64,000 bases of DNA from Gossypium raimondii (GCF_025698545.1 NC_068569.1:1240001-1304000), one strand, 5' to 3'; shown: positions 12,305 to 24,884, counted from the first letter of the stretch. Numbers and translations: made by a program. Notes: generated by a model from the sequence alone, not told the origin.

Positions 12305-13600
12305 CCTGCGAATTTTGAACAGCATCCAAATTTTGCCCAATATTTTTTCTCGAAATTTTCTAAATTTCTACCAAGTTTGAAACTTTTAGTATGATGGGCC
12401 ATTAGAGTTTCCATCTAAGACCCGAAAGTTTTATTCTTTTTCATTCTATTTTTTCCCCTAAATGACTTATTGTGGTTGGGCTGAAATTCTTACTACTAAT
12501 TGGGAGGTTCTTCGGTTTCTTGAACTATGGGTCTCATGTGGATTCACTCTTCAAAAATGTCCTAAGCTGATCTTTCTATAAAATAAGACCTGTAGTAAAA
12601 GTATCATGTAGACCTTTGGATTGCATTTTATCCTCTCTACTTAGATTGAACCTTCTATTAAAAATCTCATCCATGTATTACTGTCTGGTTGCTTGAATTA
12701 ATCCCTACATGTCAAAAATTCCATCCATACTACTGTTTATTAGAAAATTCATCCATTTTTTCAATCCATCTATTTTATTTGAATTAGTCTGGCAACACAA
12801 GGTACAGGTGGCTAGGGGAGAGCATACGGTTGGTTCAGTCGGTTTTTTATTGAACCGACTCAAACGATCTAACTTGTGCTAAACCGATCAGACCGAAATT
12901 TATTGAAATAACCGATCTAACCAAACCGAATTTAGGTCAGTGTTCGAATTTTTTTGCTCCCTGATTTTTTTTTCTTTCAACCATTTTCAAATAGCCATGT
13001 AGGTATCAAATTTATACAAAATGATTTTATGAGTCTTAAATTTACGAACTGTTAATAAAAGAAATTGCATAAACTAATCAAATTAAACCTCAGTTCGAGC
13101 CATTGACATTTCTAAGGCATGTTCAATCAATTGACCATTGAAACTTTGATAAAGACCCCAAATCTTGAAGTAGCATAAGCATGGAAGTATTACAGCAGCA
13201 GTGATACTTAAACATGCTCCGAAATGAGTTAAAGAAAGAAAAGACAAGTAAATGCATATAGATAAATGGGAAGAAGAGAAAGAAAGGACTTCCGGGTATT
13301 ACCAGAAGTACGTTTTTAAACACTAATATTTCTTCTTATTCTTTTTCATCCTTACCTTTGGCTTTGAGAGGAAGATGAACGAATGGAGGAATGGCAGATT
13401 TCGGCAACGAAAGGGGGAAGATGAACGCCGAGTGGTGCAGAAGTGTTGGCTGGCCGCTGTGTTGCAATCACGCTTTCGGTAACGGCAACGAAAGGGGGAA
13501 GATTTTGCTATTTACGGGGGTTTTTTTTTAATTTGACGAAGAAGGAAGATAATCGGGAGTCAGCAGGTAAGGTAGCAAAAGCCAAAAGGGAAGGGGATGT
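12305..13600 (-). promoter_or_regulatory. Probable SNAP43 5' leader: non-coding exon and 5' intron
   Basis: On the minus strand a strong donor (CAAAG|GTAAGG) ends a GC-richer block at 13356. A fair acceptor (AATTCGCAG|GATGA) lies at 12306, 52 nt before the SNAP43 start codon. The implied 5' intron is 1050 nt. The block 13356-13600 has pyrimidine-rich leader-like composition on the minus strand and contains a 21-bp direct repeat (core GGCAACGAAAGGGGGAAG) at 13402-13422 and 13483-13503. Exon status is inferred from splice signals and composition only. The transcription start cannot be placed. Confidence 0.45.
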
Positions 13601-14550
13601 GTTTTTCAGATAATTATGCAGATTAGATTAGGGCTTTTTTTTTTTTTTTTACTTGGTACATGATTAGTCACTAAATTAAACTATGGGTAAGTTTTTATTT
13701 TGGTCACTTAACTAAAAAAGTTACAATTTGGTCACTGAACTATTCAAAAATTTTTATTTAAGTCACTAAACTATTCAAAAATTTTATTTAAGTCATTGAA
13801 CTATTAAGTTTTTCTTTTAAAGTTCTGCCAATGAGCTCCAAGTAACGATTCGACAATCGATACGGTAGATTAGTACTTATTGTCAAGTAGAAGAACATGC
13901 TTTGGGTCCAAGTCAATTTGACTATTAGTATTGGAGATTGAGAAAAAAGGATATTTGAATTTTTGTTCACAAATTCATGACGTTCAAAGTTATTTCATGA
14001 AAAAAAATTTTGAACTGTAGAAGAAGAACGAAAAGTGAGTTTTCTTTTGTGCAGGCAATACAAACAGAGAAAGCCATATAACATCGATTTTAACAGCCTA
14101 GTGACTTAAATAAAAACTTTTGAATAGCTTAATGATCAAATTCTAACTTTTCTAGTTAATTGACTAAAATGAAAATCTATCTATAATTTAGTGACTAATG
14201 GTATAATTTACCTAAATTATATGGGTTAATTGGGTTTTTAATCACTTGAAATGGTTGGGCTAATTTTAAATTGGGTTAGCTATTTAGATGGGTTTAGGGA
14301 TTGGGTTTAGCGGGTTTTAATAAAAATATATTTATTATATAATTATATGATAAAAATATATTTTAAATATAATAAATATTAAGTCGGTTTGTTGATTGAT
14401 TCAATTTGACAATTTAAAAATCAAAACTCGATTGAATTACCTGTAATAATTGAGTTGTCTACCGAAAAAATCGCATAAACCTGTGAAATTGAAAGGACCA
14501 AATTGAATTAGTTGGTTTCGTCGGTTTAAACCGATCAATGCTCTCCCCTA
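12813..14550. mobile_element. hAT-like element with 8-bp target duplication
   Basis: The ends are perfect inverted repeats for 13 bp, TAGGGGAGAGCAT at 12813 and its complement ending at 14550. Both are followed by related CGGTTxGTT/CCGATC-type sequence. They are flanked by CAGGTGGC (12805-12812) and CATGTGGC (14551-14558), an 8-bp duplication with one mismatch, as expected for the hAT superfamily. No transposase frame is visible, so the element is non-autonomous. A second inverted-repeat element is nested inside at 13664-14198, and the probable SNAP43 leader exon also lies inside. An alternative is two separate solo ends flanking unique DNA, but the duplication argues for one element. Confidence 0.7.
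13664..14198. repeat. MITE-like inverted-repeat element nested in the hAT-like element
   Basis: The left end TTAGTCACTAAATTAAACTA and the right end (reverse complement TTAGTCACTAAATTATAGAT) are terminal inverted repeats. They continue inward with 'ttttggtcacttaacta' and its mirror. It is about 535 bp and non-coding. It appears to have inserted into the larger 12813-14550 element. Confidence 0.65.
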
Positions 14551-14558
14551 CATGTGGC

Positions 14559-15777
14559 AAACCAAATGTCATTATATGGTTGTTTCATCAGTCACGTCAA
14601 CACTTAACAGTAAAAATTGATTAATTTATAATAAAATAACTAATTTACTCTTTAATCTAAAGTACAAAAATTAATATACTCATTTTTTAAATAAAAATAA
14701 TAAAATATAATCCGACTTTTAACACAAACCACTCCATAATACTTTCACTGATACACTGCCGAAACAAGCTAATTAGTGGAAAATAAGGATATTATTATTG
14801 CGTGTGTTTTGTACAATGATGGTGTCTCCTCCCTATAACCAATTCACCATCCCCTTGGAAATCTATGTAAAATCCAAAAATTAACCATACAAGATTTACA
14901 ATTTTGTCAGCCTTGAAAAAAAAAACCTTTTTGTTTGATATAAAGTAAAAACGTTCTTGTCTATTAACAGGAGATGAAATGGGTTAGCTTTTTTAATCAA
15001 TTATCACAAATTTGAAAGCTACAATGGAAATCGGGGCCTTTCAATTTTATGTATATTCAATTTGGACATAAGATGAAAAGTTTAGTTGAAAGGAAAAAAA
15101 ATGTCCTTAAATGATACGAGATCCTTTCAACTTTATTTTGTTTTTCACCGAATTAATCAAGTGATGCAAAAAATGTTTATAGAGTATATTTTTATTTTTT
15201 TAATAGGTTTTAATCATATCTGGTTTTTTTTTCTTTTACATATGTTTAGAATTATTCATAGCCCCTAACGAACCCATAAATAGGAAGATAATGCGCTTCA
15301 GCACACTCGAATCCAGTCCTCTTACATTGTTGCATGCCAATCAAGCTAAGATTTAATCGAGGAAAATTACTCCCAAAATAAATTGCACAAGGAAGGAACC
15401 ATTATTGTGGCTCAATAGCATGGTCAATAGTAATATAGAAAGAAAATGTAGACTTCTAAGTATTTCCATTTGCTCTATAGGTTATATGGAGCCTACCAAC
15501 ATTATTTTTACTATCAAATTTCCAGTTCAAGTAAATAATCGGAAAGACAAACTACCATGCATGTCTTTCGTTAAAATAATAAAGGCTTGATCTTTTGACT
15601 GGAGCCTATTTGTTTGTAAAATGAGAAAGAAAATATACATCACCCGGTGGCAGCATACCTGTTGATGCACATTAAGATAATAGCTATTGGCAGCTTAATA
15701 TTGTTAGCAAAGCTTTTGCCAGGATTCGAGGACTGAGTTGCACACAAATCATCTGCAAAAACCATATCCAAGAACTT
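14559..15777. other. Gene-free spacer downstream of the CUE gene
   Basis: AT-rich DNA with no gene. A fragment of the dispersed repeat with 'tactttt..ctcattttttaaataaaaa' lies around 14590-14740. The small plus-strand frames at 15086-15268 and 15405-15590 have no motif. The right end is probably the 3' untranslated region of the CUE gene. Confidence 0.4.
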
Positions 15778-18690
15778 CTAGAAAACATCGGGGTTGAAAC
15801 GGCCCGGGATAGAGCTACTTTGCTGAGCTTGCTTCAAGTGCATTGTCAATGCATAGTTGTTTACCTGTTGGGGCGTCAAATGATCAAACAACTTTCATCA
15901 GATTCCGGAACAATTAAAGCCGTAAACTTTGTCATAATGAGATGTGAGTAGACACATGGATAATATATGCATATGAATACTCTCTGCAGGTGTTCCAACT
16001 TCCTGTGTGAATCAAAAGTTGAGTTCATGAGACTAACCTCAAGGGTTCTCAACTGCTCTTGATACTGAGATGCTAGTTGCTTCAGATGCTGCAACTCCTG
16101 ACTCTGATTTTCGTACTCCTTCTGACGCTCATGCTGAACGGCAACAGCTCGTTTCAGAATAGTATTTTCCTGAATGAGTGCTTCCAGTTGTTCTTTTAGC
16201 ATCTTATTTTCCTATAACAACCAAATACCAATTTCAGTATCCTCAAACAACCTTTTTTTTTTTTTTCATTTTCCTAGTAAATTCATCATTGGTCATTAAA
16301 CTTTGACCAAAATCCCATTACCCATCCTCTAAAATAATTGAAGATATAGTTAAGATGAGAAATACAATTTCCTATCTCTATAGATCTTTAGTTAATTATA
16401 CGAGATCTAGCCCCAATATATGATTTCATCCATCAAATAAAATAGAAAAAAATATGCAGCTACCAAGTAAGAGACCACAACAGTTCATGTTAGCAACATA
16501 TAACCATCACCTGCAATATCCACTGTTTTCTTTTTCTTTTTTCTTTTTTTTGAAAATTTTGATTTGATTTTTGGCTCAGTTATTGCGAGTGATTTTTTGC
16601 TTCTTGTACTTTGAAAGTCTGAATTGTGTTTTTGGAGGTGGAGTTGATTGGTCTTGGGGGGTGGTTGGTTTTGATTGGTCTGCGGTGACAAAAGGTTTAG
16701 AGTTTAGAACAAGGCCTTCTATTTTGTTTGTCTCAAAAATGCAGATTACAGCCATGGCATTTTTTCGTTAATTTTTAGGATCAAACATGTCAGGGTCACG
16801 AAATTGGTACAGTTAACAAAGTTCAAGACCTTATTGATACAAATTAAAGTTTTGTGACCTAAATGAGATTTTTGTCAAACTTTAGTTACCAAAAGTAAAA
16901 TTTTCTCCTCTTTTTTCCCATTGAAGTATGGTGTGTAGCAGGGATCAGAGAGGAGATAACTAGTAGCAACTTTAACAGTCATGAGAAACAACCTGGTGGA
17001 AATTTTGGGCCACCTTTGCTCCAGCTCGTGCACAAATGGATTTCTCCAAAACCTCCAGTGCTCTTGAAGCACGTGCTCTGGCATCATCAATGTTAGAAGC
17101 ATTTAACATTTCCCTAACAAAAAGCTCCACCCAATCTGAACCATCCATAGCTTCGGGAGCTGTCGGTTCCTTAGCCACATCTCCATTGGCTGCTACACCT
17201 ACAACAGAACAATGCTCTTCTCACTAAGCAACTATTGATGCAAAAAGACTAAAAGCCAATTCAGTAAAGTATATAAGTCATAATTCTAGTTTTCATGGCG
17301 GTTCATCCAAATAAACTCTAGGCTAGCCAAATAGCATAAAAGGTAAATGCAAGAACATAAGCTGTAACTTCAATAGTAATATATTCACACATCAAATTGC
17401 TAAGAAAGTTTTACATATTGCACGGTAAATGTGTGCTAGTTTCTGGTTTCCAAAATTTGTTTAGTTGATTTGAGAAAAGGAAAGGGGCACAGGAGGGACA
17501 GCTGGTCATAAACAACTCTAAGCCTTGGAGTTTCTTGGTGAATCATACAATACTAATTACCCATTCTTAAGTTCAGACATTGTAGCAACACTCACATATA
17601 CACCACCAAAAGCGAACTACTTATTCAAACATGTTACATGGATCAAAGAACAAGCTTTCAGGTTATCATTTCAATACCAATATTCCATTGTCTTCAATTA
17701 TTCCTGAAAACAAGTACTACCACAAACCTTCTTTGCTATATAATCTCAAGAACTGAATCCAAGGAGAGATGCAGAGCCTAGTTAAAAATCTTGGTCAATC
17801 CAAAAGCCACAAAATTGTCAGGGATATCAATCTCGAGTTATCAAAATTGAATCAAAAGGATTTTCATTCATACCTTGAGCTTGAAGTTCTTTTAATTCCA
17901 CACCAGTTTTATCGTCAGCGGCAATTGCTGCATTTCTATCAGCAGATCCTAAACGAAGTTCATTCAAACGTCTAATAGCTGAATCCAAATCGTCTCCGCA
18001 TTCTTCAAGTACTCTCTCGAGAACCTAAATCATATTATTTCATTAAACTATTACGACAAAAAGATCTTATCTCAGATACCAAAAAAAAAAAAAGATTCTC
18101 AATTCAGTTGAATTTACATATTACGACAAAAAGATCTTATCTCAGATGCCAAAAAAAAATGATTCTCAAGTCAGTTTAATTTACATGATATAATTCAAGC
18201 TTTTATGCATAGACTGTCACTTTACAATTTATAAAATGGAATTTGTTCTTAGAACCTGGAATTGTGTTAATTACAGAAAAAGGGTAAATCTCAAGTTTTA
18301 ATTGGAATTCCAATTCTAACTCCAAATTCTTTTACCATAAAATTCCGATTCGAAATTCCATTCTAGTGACAGAAAGCAACTAAATATTAGAATAAAAAAC
18401 ATAAGAAGAAAATTGAATAATAATTTCCATTTCATATTCTTTTCCAGATATTAAAAATTAAACAGAATAACAAATTTTTTGGTAAAAAAAAACATCGAAA
18501 ATCTTACCTGTTTATCCATTTCAGGGAAAATAGCAATCAATTGATCGGTCAAAAACAAAGGAGGCGGCGAAGAAGGGGAGAAGGAAGAAGAAGAAGCAAA
18601 ACGAGAAGAACAACGGATTCTCTTAGCAACGGGAGGTGGCGCACTCAATTCCTCAAAGAAAGATCTCTTCCCTGAAACTATGGCAGACAT
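15778..18690 (-). CDS. CUE-domain ubiquitin-binding protein
   Basis: Five coding exons on the minus strand: 18690-18508, 18024-17874, 17198-16993, 16211-16038 and 15864-15778. They total 801 nt and encode 266 aa. Residues about 44-85 form a CUE domain (LTDQLIAIFPEMDKQ spliced to VLERVLEECGDDLDSAIRRL), with the di-hydrophobic helix ends and acidic middle of the family. An Ala-rich middle region and a long coiled coil follow (exon 4, EQLEALIQENTILKRAV onward). The conserved C-terminus VNNYALTMHLKQAQ...IPGRFNPDVF is typical of the plant-specific group I recall around Arabidopsis At5g32440. CUE domains bind mono-ubiquitin; the cargo of this plant group is unknown. Exon 4 could read on into a retained intron, but the TLE|VNNY junction restores the conserved ending. 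The donor of exon 3 (CAG|GTTGTT) is weak. Confidence 0.92.
18051..18187. repeat. 70-bp tandem duplication in CUE gene intron 1
   Basis: Two adjacent copies each begin TTACGACAAAAAGATCTTAT, at 18051 and 18121. They differ mainly by the length of an A-run and a few substitutions. The duplication is intronic and shows no sign of function. Confidence 0.85.
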
Positions 18691-20052
18691 GTTTCAGCCA
18701 AATTGCCTGCTCTCACGGCCTTTTCTTTTCTTTTTTATCCCAAATCCGTCCTTTCCCTTTTAAATTATATTTTCTAAATTCAGTTTCAAAATCTCCGATC
18801 CGATCGATCTCGATTTCTCTAAAAAAAACGCAAAAGGGCTTCAGAAAATTAGGATTCGCTTACTCTCTATCGTTAGCAATTTGATAGAGAAGAATTCTTC
18901 TTGTTGTTGTAGCATTTGAGGAAATCAAAGAAATTTGACTTTTGCTAAATTCTTTTTTTTTTCTTTTAATTTTGTTATCGTTTATTATCATGGTTGGGAT
19001 GAAGAGGAGGAGGCAGGTAGCAGCATCAACCTGCCAGAAAATTTAATAAAAAGATTATTTTAATTGGATGGAATTCGATGGGGAAACGATGATCGGGTAA
19101 CACCGAGGATTGGATAACTCGCCACTTAAAATTAGACACGTCAGGTGTCATTTGAAACGTGTTCTTCTATGATTGGGTTTAGACATGGTTATAACTTATT
19201 ACTGGAAGCATCTTATTAGGTTTAGACATCGTATTCTTCCTTTCATAGGTATGGGTTGGGTTTTATGAGTTGACTGCACTATGCATCTCTAAATTAACTT
19301 TTATTTTAATTGGTTTTTAAATTTTAAAATAGATTGAGGAGTGAGGACCAGAGTCCAGAAATATTTAGTACAATTAACTCGGTTTTTATTTATTCATTAT
19401 TCTTCTCCTCATTTGTTGGGTTTTTATTAAATATAAATAATTTAATAATAAACAGTAAATTGAATTATGATTATTTGAATTAAGAAAAAATAAATAACAA
19501 ATTCTTATATAACCTCCTATTTATATGTATTCTATAAAATAAATTAGTAAATACTTTATTTTCTATATTTTATAATCATGCTTTTATCAAAAAATGAAAA
19601 TAAAGGGAACCATGGTACACAATTGGCTCAGCTCTTGTAATATTTTAGGGCCGAGGAAAAAAACCGATTTAATAGAGAAATCGAGGCCGCAATTTAATTC
19701 GGTTGTATTAGATGAGATCATTGAATTGCATCAATTCGGTTTAATTTTGATTTATTTTATTTTACGTCGAAAAGAAAAAATTTAAAGATGAAAATTTTAA
19801 TTTCAAAGATAATTTTATCTAAATAAACTTTAAAATTTTAAGGCCAAAAAATAATATGAAAATTCAAACTGAACCGATTTAATACAGTTCGATAATAGTT
19901 GATTTCTTATATCCATTATTTCAGTCGGTTCATAAAAAAAATTCAGATTAAGAACCCAAAAAAACTAAATCAACCAAACCCATCTCCACCTAACTATTTA
20001 TTTGTCAGTAAAAGAGGAAAAGATGAAAATGAATTTTATTATTGAAACTTTA
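18691..20052. other. CUE gene upstream region and gene-free spacer
   Basis: The first 250 bp is pyrimidine-rich on the plus strand and probably holds the minus-strand leader and promoter of the CUE gene. The rest is AT-rich with no gene. The 82-codon plus-strand frame at 18636-18884 overlaps the leader and has no family resemblance. Confidence 0.4.
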
Positions 20053-21239
20053 GGGTGCGTTTGTTTGCTGTAAAATGGTTTCCGGAAAACATTTTACACC
20101 ATTTCTAGTGTTTGTTTGGGGGAAAATGAAATCCTTTAGTAAAACATTTTCCAAAACACGGTAAAATCAAACTCATTCCTCCGGAAAATGTCTTGGCTTC
20201 AAAATTGGTAAGACATTTTCCATTTTTCTCTAAGCAGACATTTTCCATTCTCTTCTAAGCAGCAGACATTTTTCATTTCTCAAAGCTTCCGCCTCTCCTC
20301 CTCATCTCTGCCTCGCCATCTCTGTCTCTCAGCTTCATCTTCCTTCTCCATCTCTCTGCTTCATAGATCTGTCGGTGAGTCACCCAAAAGCTTCAAGTTT
20401 TTATGAAATTGGTGGTTTTTGCTGGATTTTCCAGAAATTGGAAAAATGATGAAAACTCATCCTCTTCTTCCCTACACCACTTGACCCCCACTTCTTCACT
20501 AAAGGGAAGCTTTCCCTTTTAATTTTCTTGCTATTTTCACTATAAAAATCTCAACATTTCTACCTTTAAAGCTTCAGTTAGTAGATGCGATTGACCCGAT
20601 TCATTTATTAAGTACATGATTATAAATCTTGCTTATTTTTGCTAAATTACAATGATATCGGTATTTCTGCAACAGGCTTCTTTTGTTTCTTCCTTTTGAT
20701 TTCTGAGTTTTTGATCCACTGCCTTGAGAGAGTGAATCTTTCTTCTGAAGGGATGCTTAGGGTTCATTTAAAAATGCATGAAAAAGGCACCGATGAAATA
20801 CCAGTAAATTCTTGGTGACAGTTTATATTACTAGGATTTGGATTTTGTGTTTCTAGTGTTTGCCCTTTTTTGAGTGGAATTGTTATAGCTTTGATTCCAA
20901 TTTTAGAGACTAGATAAGAAGAGAAAATGGAGAGAAAAAGAAGAATATTTGGTATTTTTTTCTTTCATGAGAAGTTGTGAATACACTTGATAAACAGTGC
21001 ATGTTTTAGCTCTTCTCTAAATTATAATAGCTTTTACCTTCCACTGCTTCCTTATACCATCTTGCTTCGTTGTTTCCTTCTTGCCTACTAGTTTCACGAC
21101 ACTCTTCTTGATTTCCACTAAAGCAAAAAGATGGTCAAGCAACCAATATGTTTACATACAGAGAAAAAGAAAATCAGGAATTTCTCAATTTCAATTACCC
21201 TCCCCTTCTACAAACTCTGAATCACAACTGATTAGGGAC

Positions 21240-21420
21240 CCCGCTCGGACAGAGTGTCAGACTCTGGTGGTTCTGGACCGCTGGAGCTTCCTTTACCACC
21301 CATGTCTTTCACCTTCTTTCGCCTACTTTTCTTTGAGTCTTTTGTGGTTGTCTCGGTTGTTTGGCTTGCATATAGGATAGTAATCGTGTACTCAATAAGC
21401 ATGTAGCAGATTAGTAGCGT
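21240..21420 (+). pseudogene. Exon-like block with a membrane segment, inside the Harbinger-type element
   Basis: One plus-strand frame, open from the stop at 21233-21235 through about 21409, reads SDRVSDSGGSGPLELPLPP and then a strongly hydrophobic stretch (ESFVVVSVVWLAYRIVIVYS). It looks more like protein than the antisense 70-codon frame over the same bases. I do not recognise the family. It is probably a captured exon of the same source gene as the blocks at 21685-24478 and 24674-24884. Confidence 0.3.
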
Positions 21421-21684
21421 CCTATGTGGAGATTTTAGCTTCACCAGTGGTGCACTAAATAATCATTTTTTTTTCATGGAGACAATAGATTCTTTTATGT
21501 TAAGCATACTAGCAAATAGTGTATTCCATTGCAATTCCTCCTAGGCTCCTGCTAATGAATGATATGGATGTTTGAGTTATGCTAATTGAATTTCAAATGC
21601 AGTTTATCTTGAGGTGCTTAATGTTTGAGAATGGATGTTAAGCAATATTATTTGTTTAGTTATTTCAAGGATATCATACTTTTT

Positions 21685-24478
21685 TGCAGGACTATTGAGC
21701 ACCCAACTTTTTCAGCACTTACAAGACCACTGTGTAATAGCCCGATTTTTAGAAATGTTGAAAACAGTGGTACGAGACCACCAAATTCAGAAAATAAGCT
21801 CGTAAATTTTATTATTCAATAATTAGGGGTCAAATATGATTGTTAAGAGATTTTTAAATTAGTAATTTGTGTTTTTTTTTAAAAAATTTATTAAGTTAAG
21901 AAATTGAGGAAAAGAGGTATCGAGACCGCGATGTTATAAATCAAGCCGTAAATATTTTTATAAATATTTAATAACGTTTCGGCAGTCAATTAATTAAAAA
22001 GGACTAAATTGAAAAGATGCAAAACTTGCTAAAGTGATTAAATAGCTTAATAATTAAATAAGAAAGGACTAAAGGAGCAAATGGACCAACTTAAGTGGCA
22101 GAGGCAGCATACCGTTAAAAAAATCAAAGATTTTTATGTATTTAAGGACAAAATTGGAATTACAATAAAGTTTATGTGGCCAAATTTTATTTTAAGGATT
22201 TCAAGACCATTTCTTCTTGAAATTTCGGTGGGAAACAGCCATGGAAGAGGGTTAGGAGCTGGTATTCCATATTTTGGCTTCAAGTAAGTTTAATTCTTGC
22301 TTTTTCCTTGAAATTTTTATATTTTTAGACTTTTACAATTAGATCCAACTTAGTATTCTACTAGTTTCTCATTTTGTTGAAAGTTTTGGAAGATATCAAT
22401 GATAAGTTCATATGATTTTTGTTATTTTATGATGAAATTGAGATGTTAATGGATGTTTAAAGGTGTTTTATTAAAGAATTTTGGATGAAAACATGTTTTA
22501 GGGATTAAGTTGAAAAGTATTGAAATTGTGGAGAAATTCTGAAATTTCATGGAATCCATGGGCTGTTATTGATATGTATGAGAACTATTAGGCTTGGATC
22601 AAGGATTAAATTGCAAGAATTTCATTTTCCGAGCCTAGGGATAAAATTGTCATGTGTTAAAAGTTTAGGGTCAAAATGGTAATCAAAATGTTGCACTAAA
22701 ACAGTTTTGGGCAGCAGCAGTGTGCCAAATTTGAAAAATCACCAAAAATCGTGGGAATCGAATTAGAAGATGAGTAAAATATGAAATTAAATCTTATCGA
22801 GTCTAGTTCTCATAGAAGAAACGGTGTAAGCAATGGAATTGTAAATCATGAGATATAATAAATTTTGTGAGATAGAGTCAGAATAATTTTGGAATCCCCT
22901 GTTCTGACTTTGGAAAATCATTAAAAATTTTAAAAAATTAATTAGGGTTAAACCTTATATTTTTAGAATCCTAAATGAGTATATTTTCATTATAAATAAA
23001 CGGAATACCATACGAATTATGTACAATGAGATAATCAATTTTAGTGAAGAGAGGTCGAACTGTCGAAGCGAAGGCAACAGGGAAACTTTAAAGAATAAAC
23101 TGTACTTATTGGCTAAACCAAAAATTTTAAAAATTTTATGGTAAAAATATATGTGAGTCTAGTTTTAGGGAAAATTAATGGATCTTAATTTGGAGCTCTT
23201 TAGATCGAGATATAAATAAATTAGTGACTCGACTCGGATAGACAACTTGAATTTACATACAGGAAAATAGTGATAGTATGGAAAATGTTGCTTAAATGTA
23301 TTATACACATTAAGCATGTGGAATGGAGAGGAGGAGGAGGAAAATTAGAGAATATATAAATGATTTGTCTATAATTGGTCATATGTTCGATTATAATTGA
23401 TAAACGATGAAATAGAAATGATACTTATATTTGTGCATTATTGGTCATGATTTAAGCTCATGGGGAAAATAAAGTTTTATAGTATGTGTGTATGGTATAG
23501 ATATATGTGTGTGTGGTAATTTAGATATATGGATGTATTTTGGTTGTGGATTGATCATGATGATAAAGATTAGGTATATTTGGTCAATTAAGTGACATAA
23601 TTGAGAAGTATGATAGGTGGGTCATTCTATGTGTGAGATGATGGTATAATTTGGCTTGGTTAAGTAAGTTAAAAGGATGATTACATCATTGAGGTTGCAC
23701 TGATTAATCTGGTTTGTGTGATAGAAATATCAAATACATTTGTCTTTGATGCGTGATAATTATTTAATGCCATGAGAATTTGTTTATTGGTGAGGTTTAA
23801 AATGTATCTATATTTTGTTATATAATTTGTTTTGTAATTTATTTGACAAATGATAAAAATTAACTCGTTATTATGTGAGGTGAATTATGATTTGGGTAGC
23901 ACATCTATATTCGCAATAATAGATAAAATATATTTATGTCATGGGTGGATGGTTAAACACTAGGGCTAATTTAAGGTGTATACTTAGTAAGGGTAGTTGG
24001 TAATGAAGTAACATGTTTTGATTTAACATCGAATAGAGAAAATTTATTCTATCTTTGTGACTAATATTGATAGTTGTATGGGAGATGAATGGATAATGTA
24101 TATGTGACACTTAGCTTATAAGATATTGAGTAATTGATATATTACAATAGTTAAATAGGAAAATGTGACGACATGAGAATATGTAATGATACGGATCAAT
24201 TTAGGTACTCGTGATAAATTCAATAAGTAAATGGAAATTTTTAAATTCATACGACGAGGAAATGAAAGATTGTGAGTATATTGGGCTATGTAAACCCTAA
24301 TTAGCGAATCAAGAATAACAATTTGAAAGTTTTAGTTTAGATGAAATTTTACAACTCGGTTTAATATGGTTAAAAGTGTATATGTTCTGGTAATACCTCG
24401 TACCCTATTCTGACATCGAATACGGGTAAGCGGTGTTACACACTGTGTGATCTGTATTCACTTATTCCTCCTCTTCTA
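21685..24478 (+). pseudogene. Exon-like block split by an LTR
   Basis: An acceptor-like TTTTTTGCAG ends near 21689. The frame then reads TIEHPTFSALTRPLC, is interrupted by the LTR at 21733-24440 plus one CACTG copy, and continues DLYSLIPPLLVVTHKKLR up to a donor-like AGG|GTATGT near 24479-24503. With the insertion subtracted, the frame runs through without a stop. The gene family is not recognised. The block is inactive as it stands. Confidence 0.45.
21733..24440. mobile_element. Solo LTR, about 2.7 kb
   Basis: Starts TGTAATAGCCCG and ends GGTGTTACA, the TG..CA ends of an LTR. It is flanked by perfect CACTG duplications (21728-21732 and 24441-24445). No primer-binding site, polypurine tract, gag or pol reading frame is seen inside, so this is most likely a solo LTR left by recombination. 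The terminal sequences resemble those of a large LTR family common in Gossypium intergenic DNA, probably Ty3/Gypsy. That family name is from memory. Confidence 0.8.
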
Positions 24479-24673
24479 GTTGTAACGCATAAGAAACTCA
24501 GGGTATGTAGATGTTTTTGTAGTTTATGATATTCTGAATGCCATGGGTCTTATTTACTGGAATAAATTGTTAATGCTTTTAGTCCTTTGCATTATAAATG
24601 ATTCCATGGTTTAGTTTTAGCATTGAGTTAATGGATTAAAAAGAAGTATTGAGGTGATTCTCCTTTGCAGTTT

Positions 24674-24884
24674 AACATGGGGAATGATGTGTTGTCTTTT
24701 GGTGATTTGAATGTTTATGGAAGTTGAGTTCTTCTAGTAATGAGTTTGAGAGCTTTGATGGAGGTAATAAAGGGAAAGCTGCTGGTTTTTATGGTGTTGA
24801 AGATTGGGGTGAAACTGGTGGCATTGATCCCTTGCCTTCTGATTATGGATTAGGCTCAGGAGTTGCAATGGGCAAGCACTAGGT
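24674..24884 (+). pseudogene. C-terminal exon-like block inside the Harbinger-type element
   Basis: Preceded by an acceptor-like CTCCTTTGCAG. It reads FNMGNDVLSFGDLNVYGS and then, after a short frame disruption near 24725-24740, SNEFESFDGGNKGKAAGFYG, VEDWGETGGIDPLPSDYG, LGSGVAMGKH and a stop at 24882. The acidic Gly-rich tail looks like a genuine protein C-terminus. The frame break shows decay. The source gene is not recognised. Confidence 0.4.

Noticed and set aside
15876-16037. Continuation of CUE exon 4 (VSLMNSTFDSHRK...) as coding sequence
   Set aside because: A GTTAGT donor after TLE joins in frame to the conserved VNNYALTMHL exon. The read-through lacks the family C-terminus.
21081-21380. 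99-codon plus-strand ORF in the Harbinger-type element
   Set aside because: Another frame over the same bases gives a more protein-like sequence with a clean membrane segment. Neither is transposase.
22081-22287. 68-codon ORF inside the solo LTR
   Set aside because: It lies within LTR sequence, where no protein is expected, and has no gag or pol motif.
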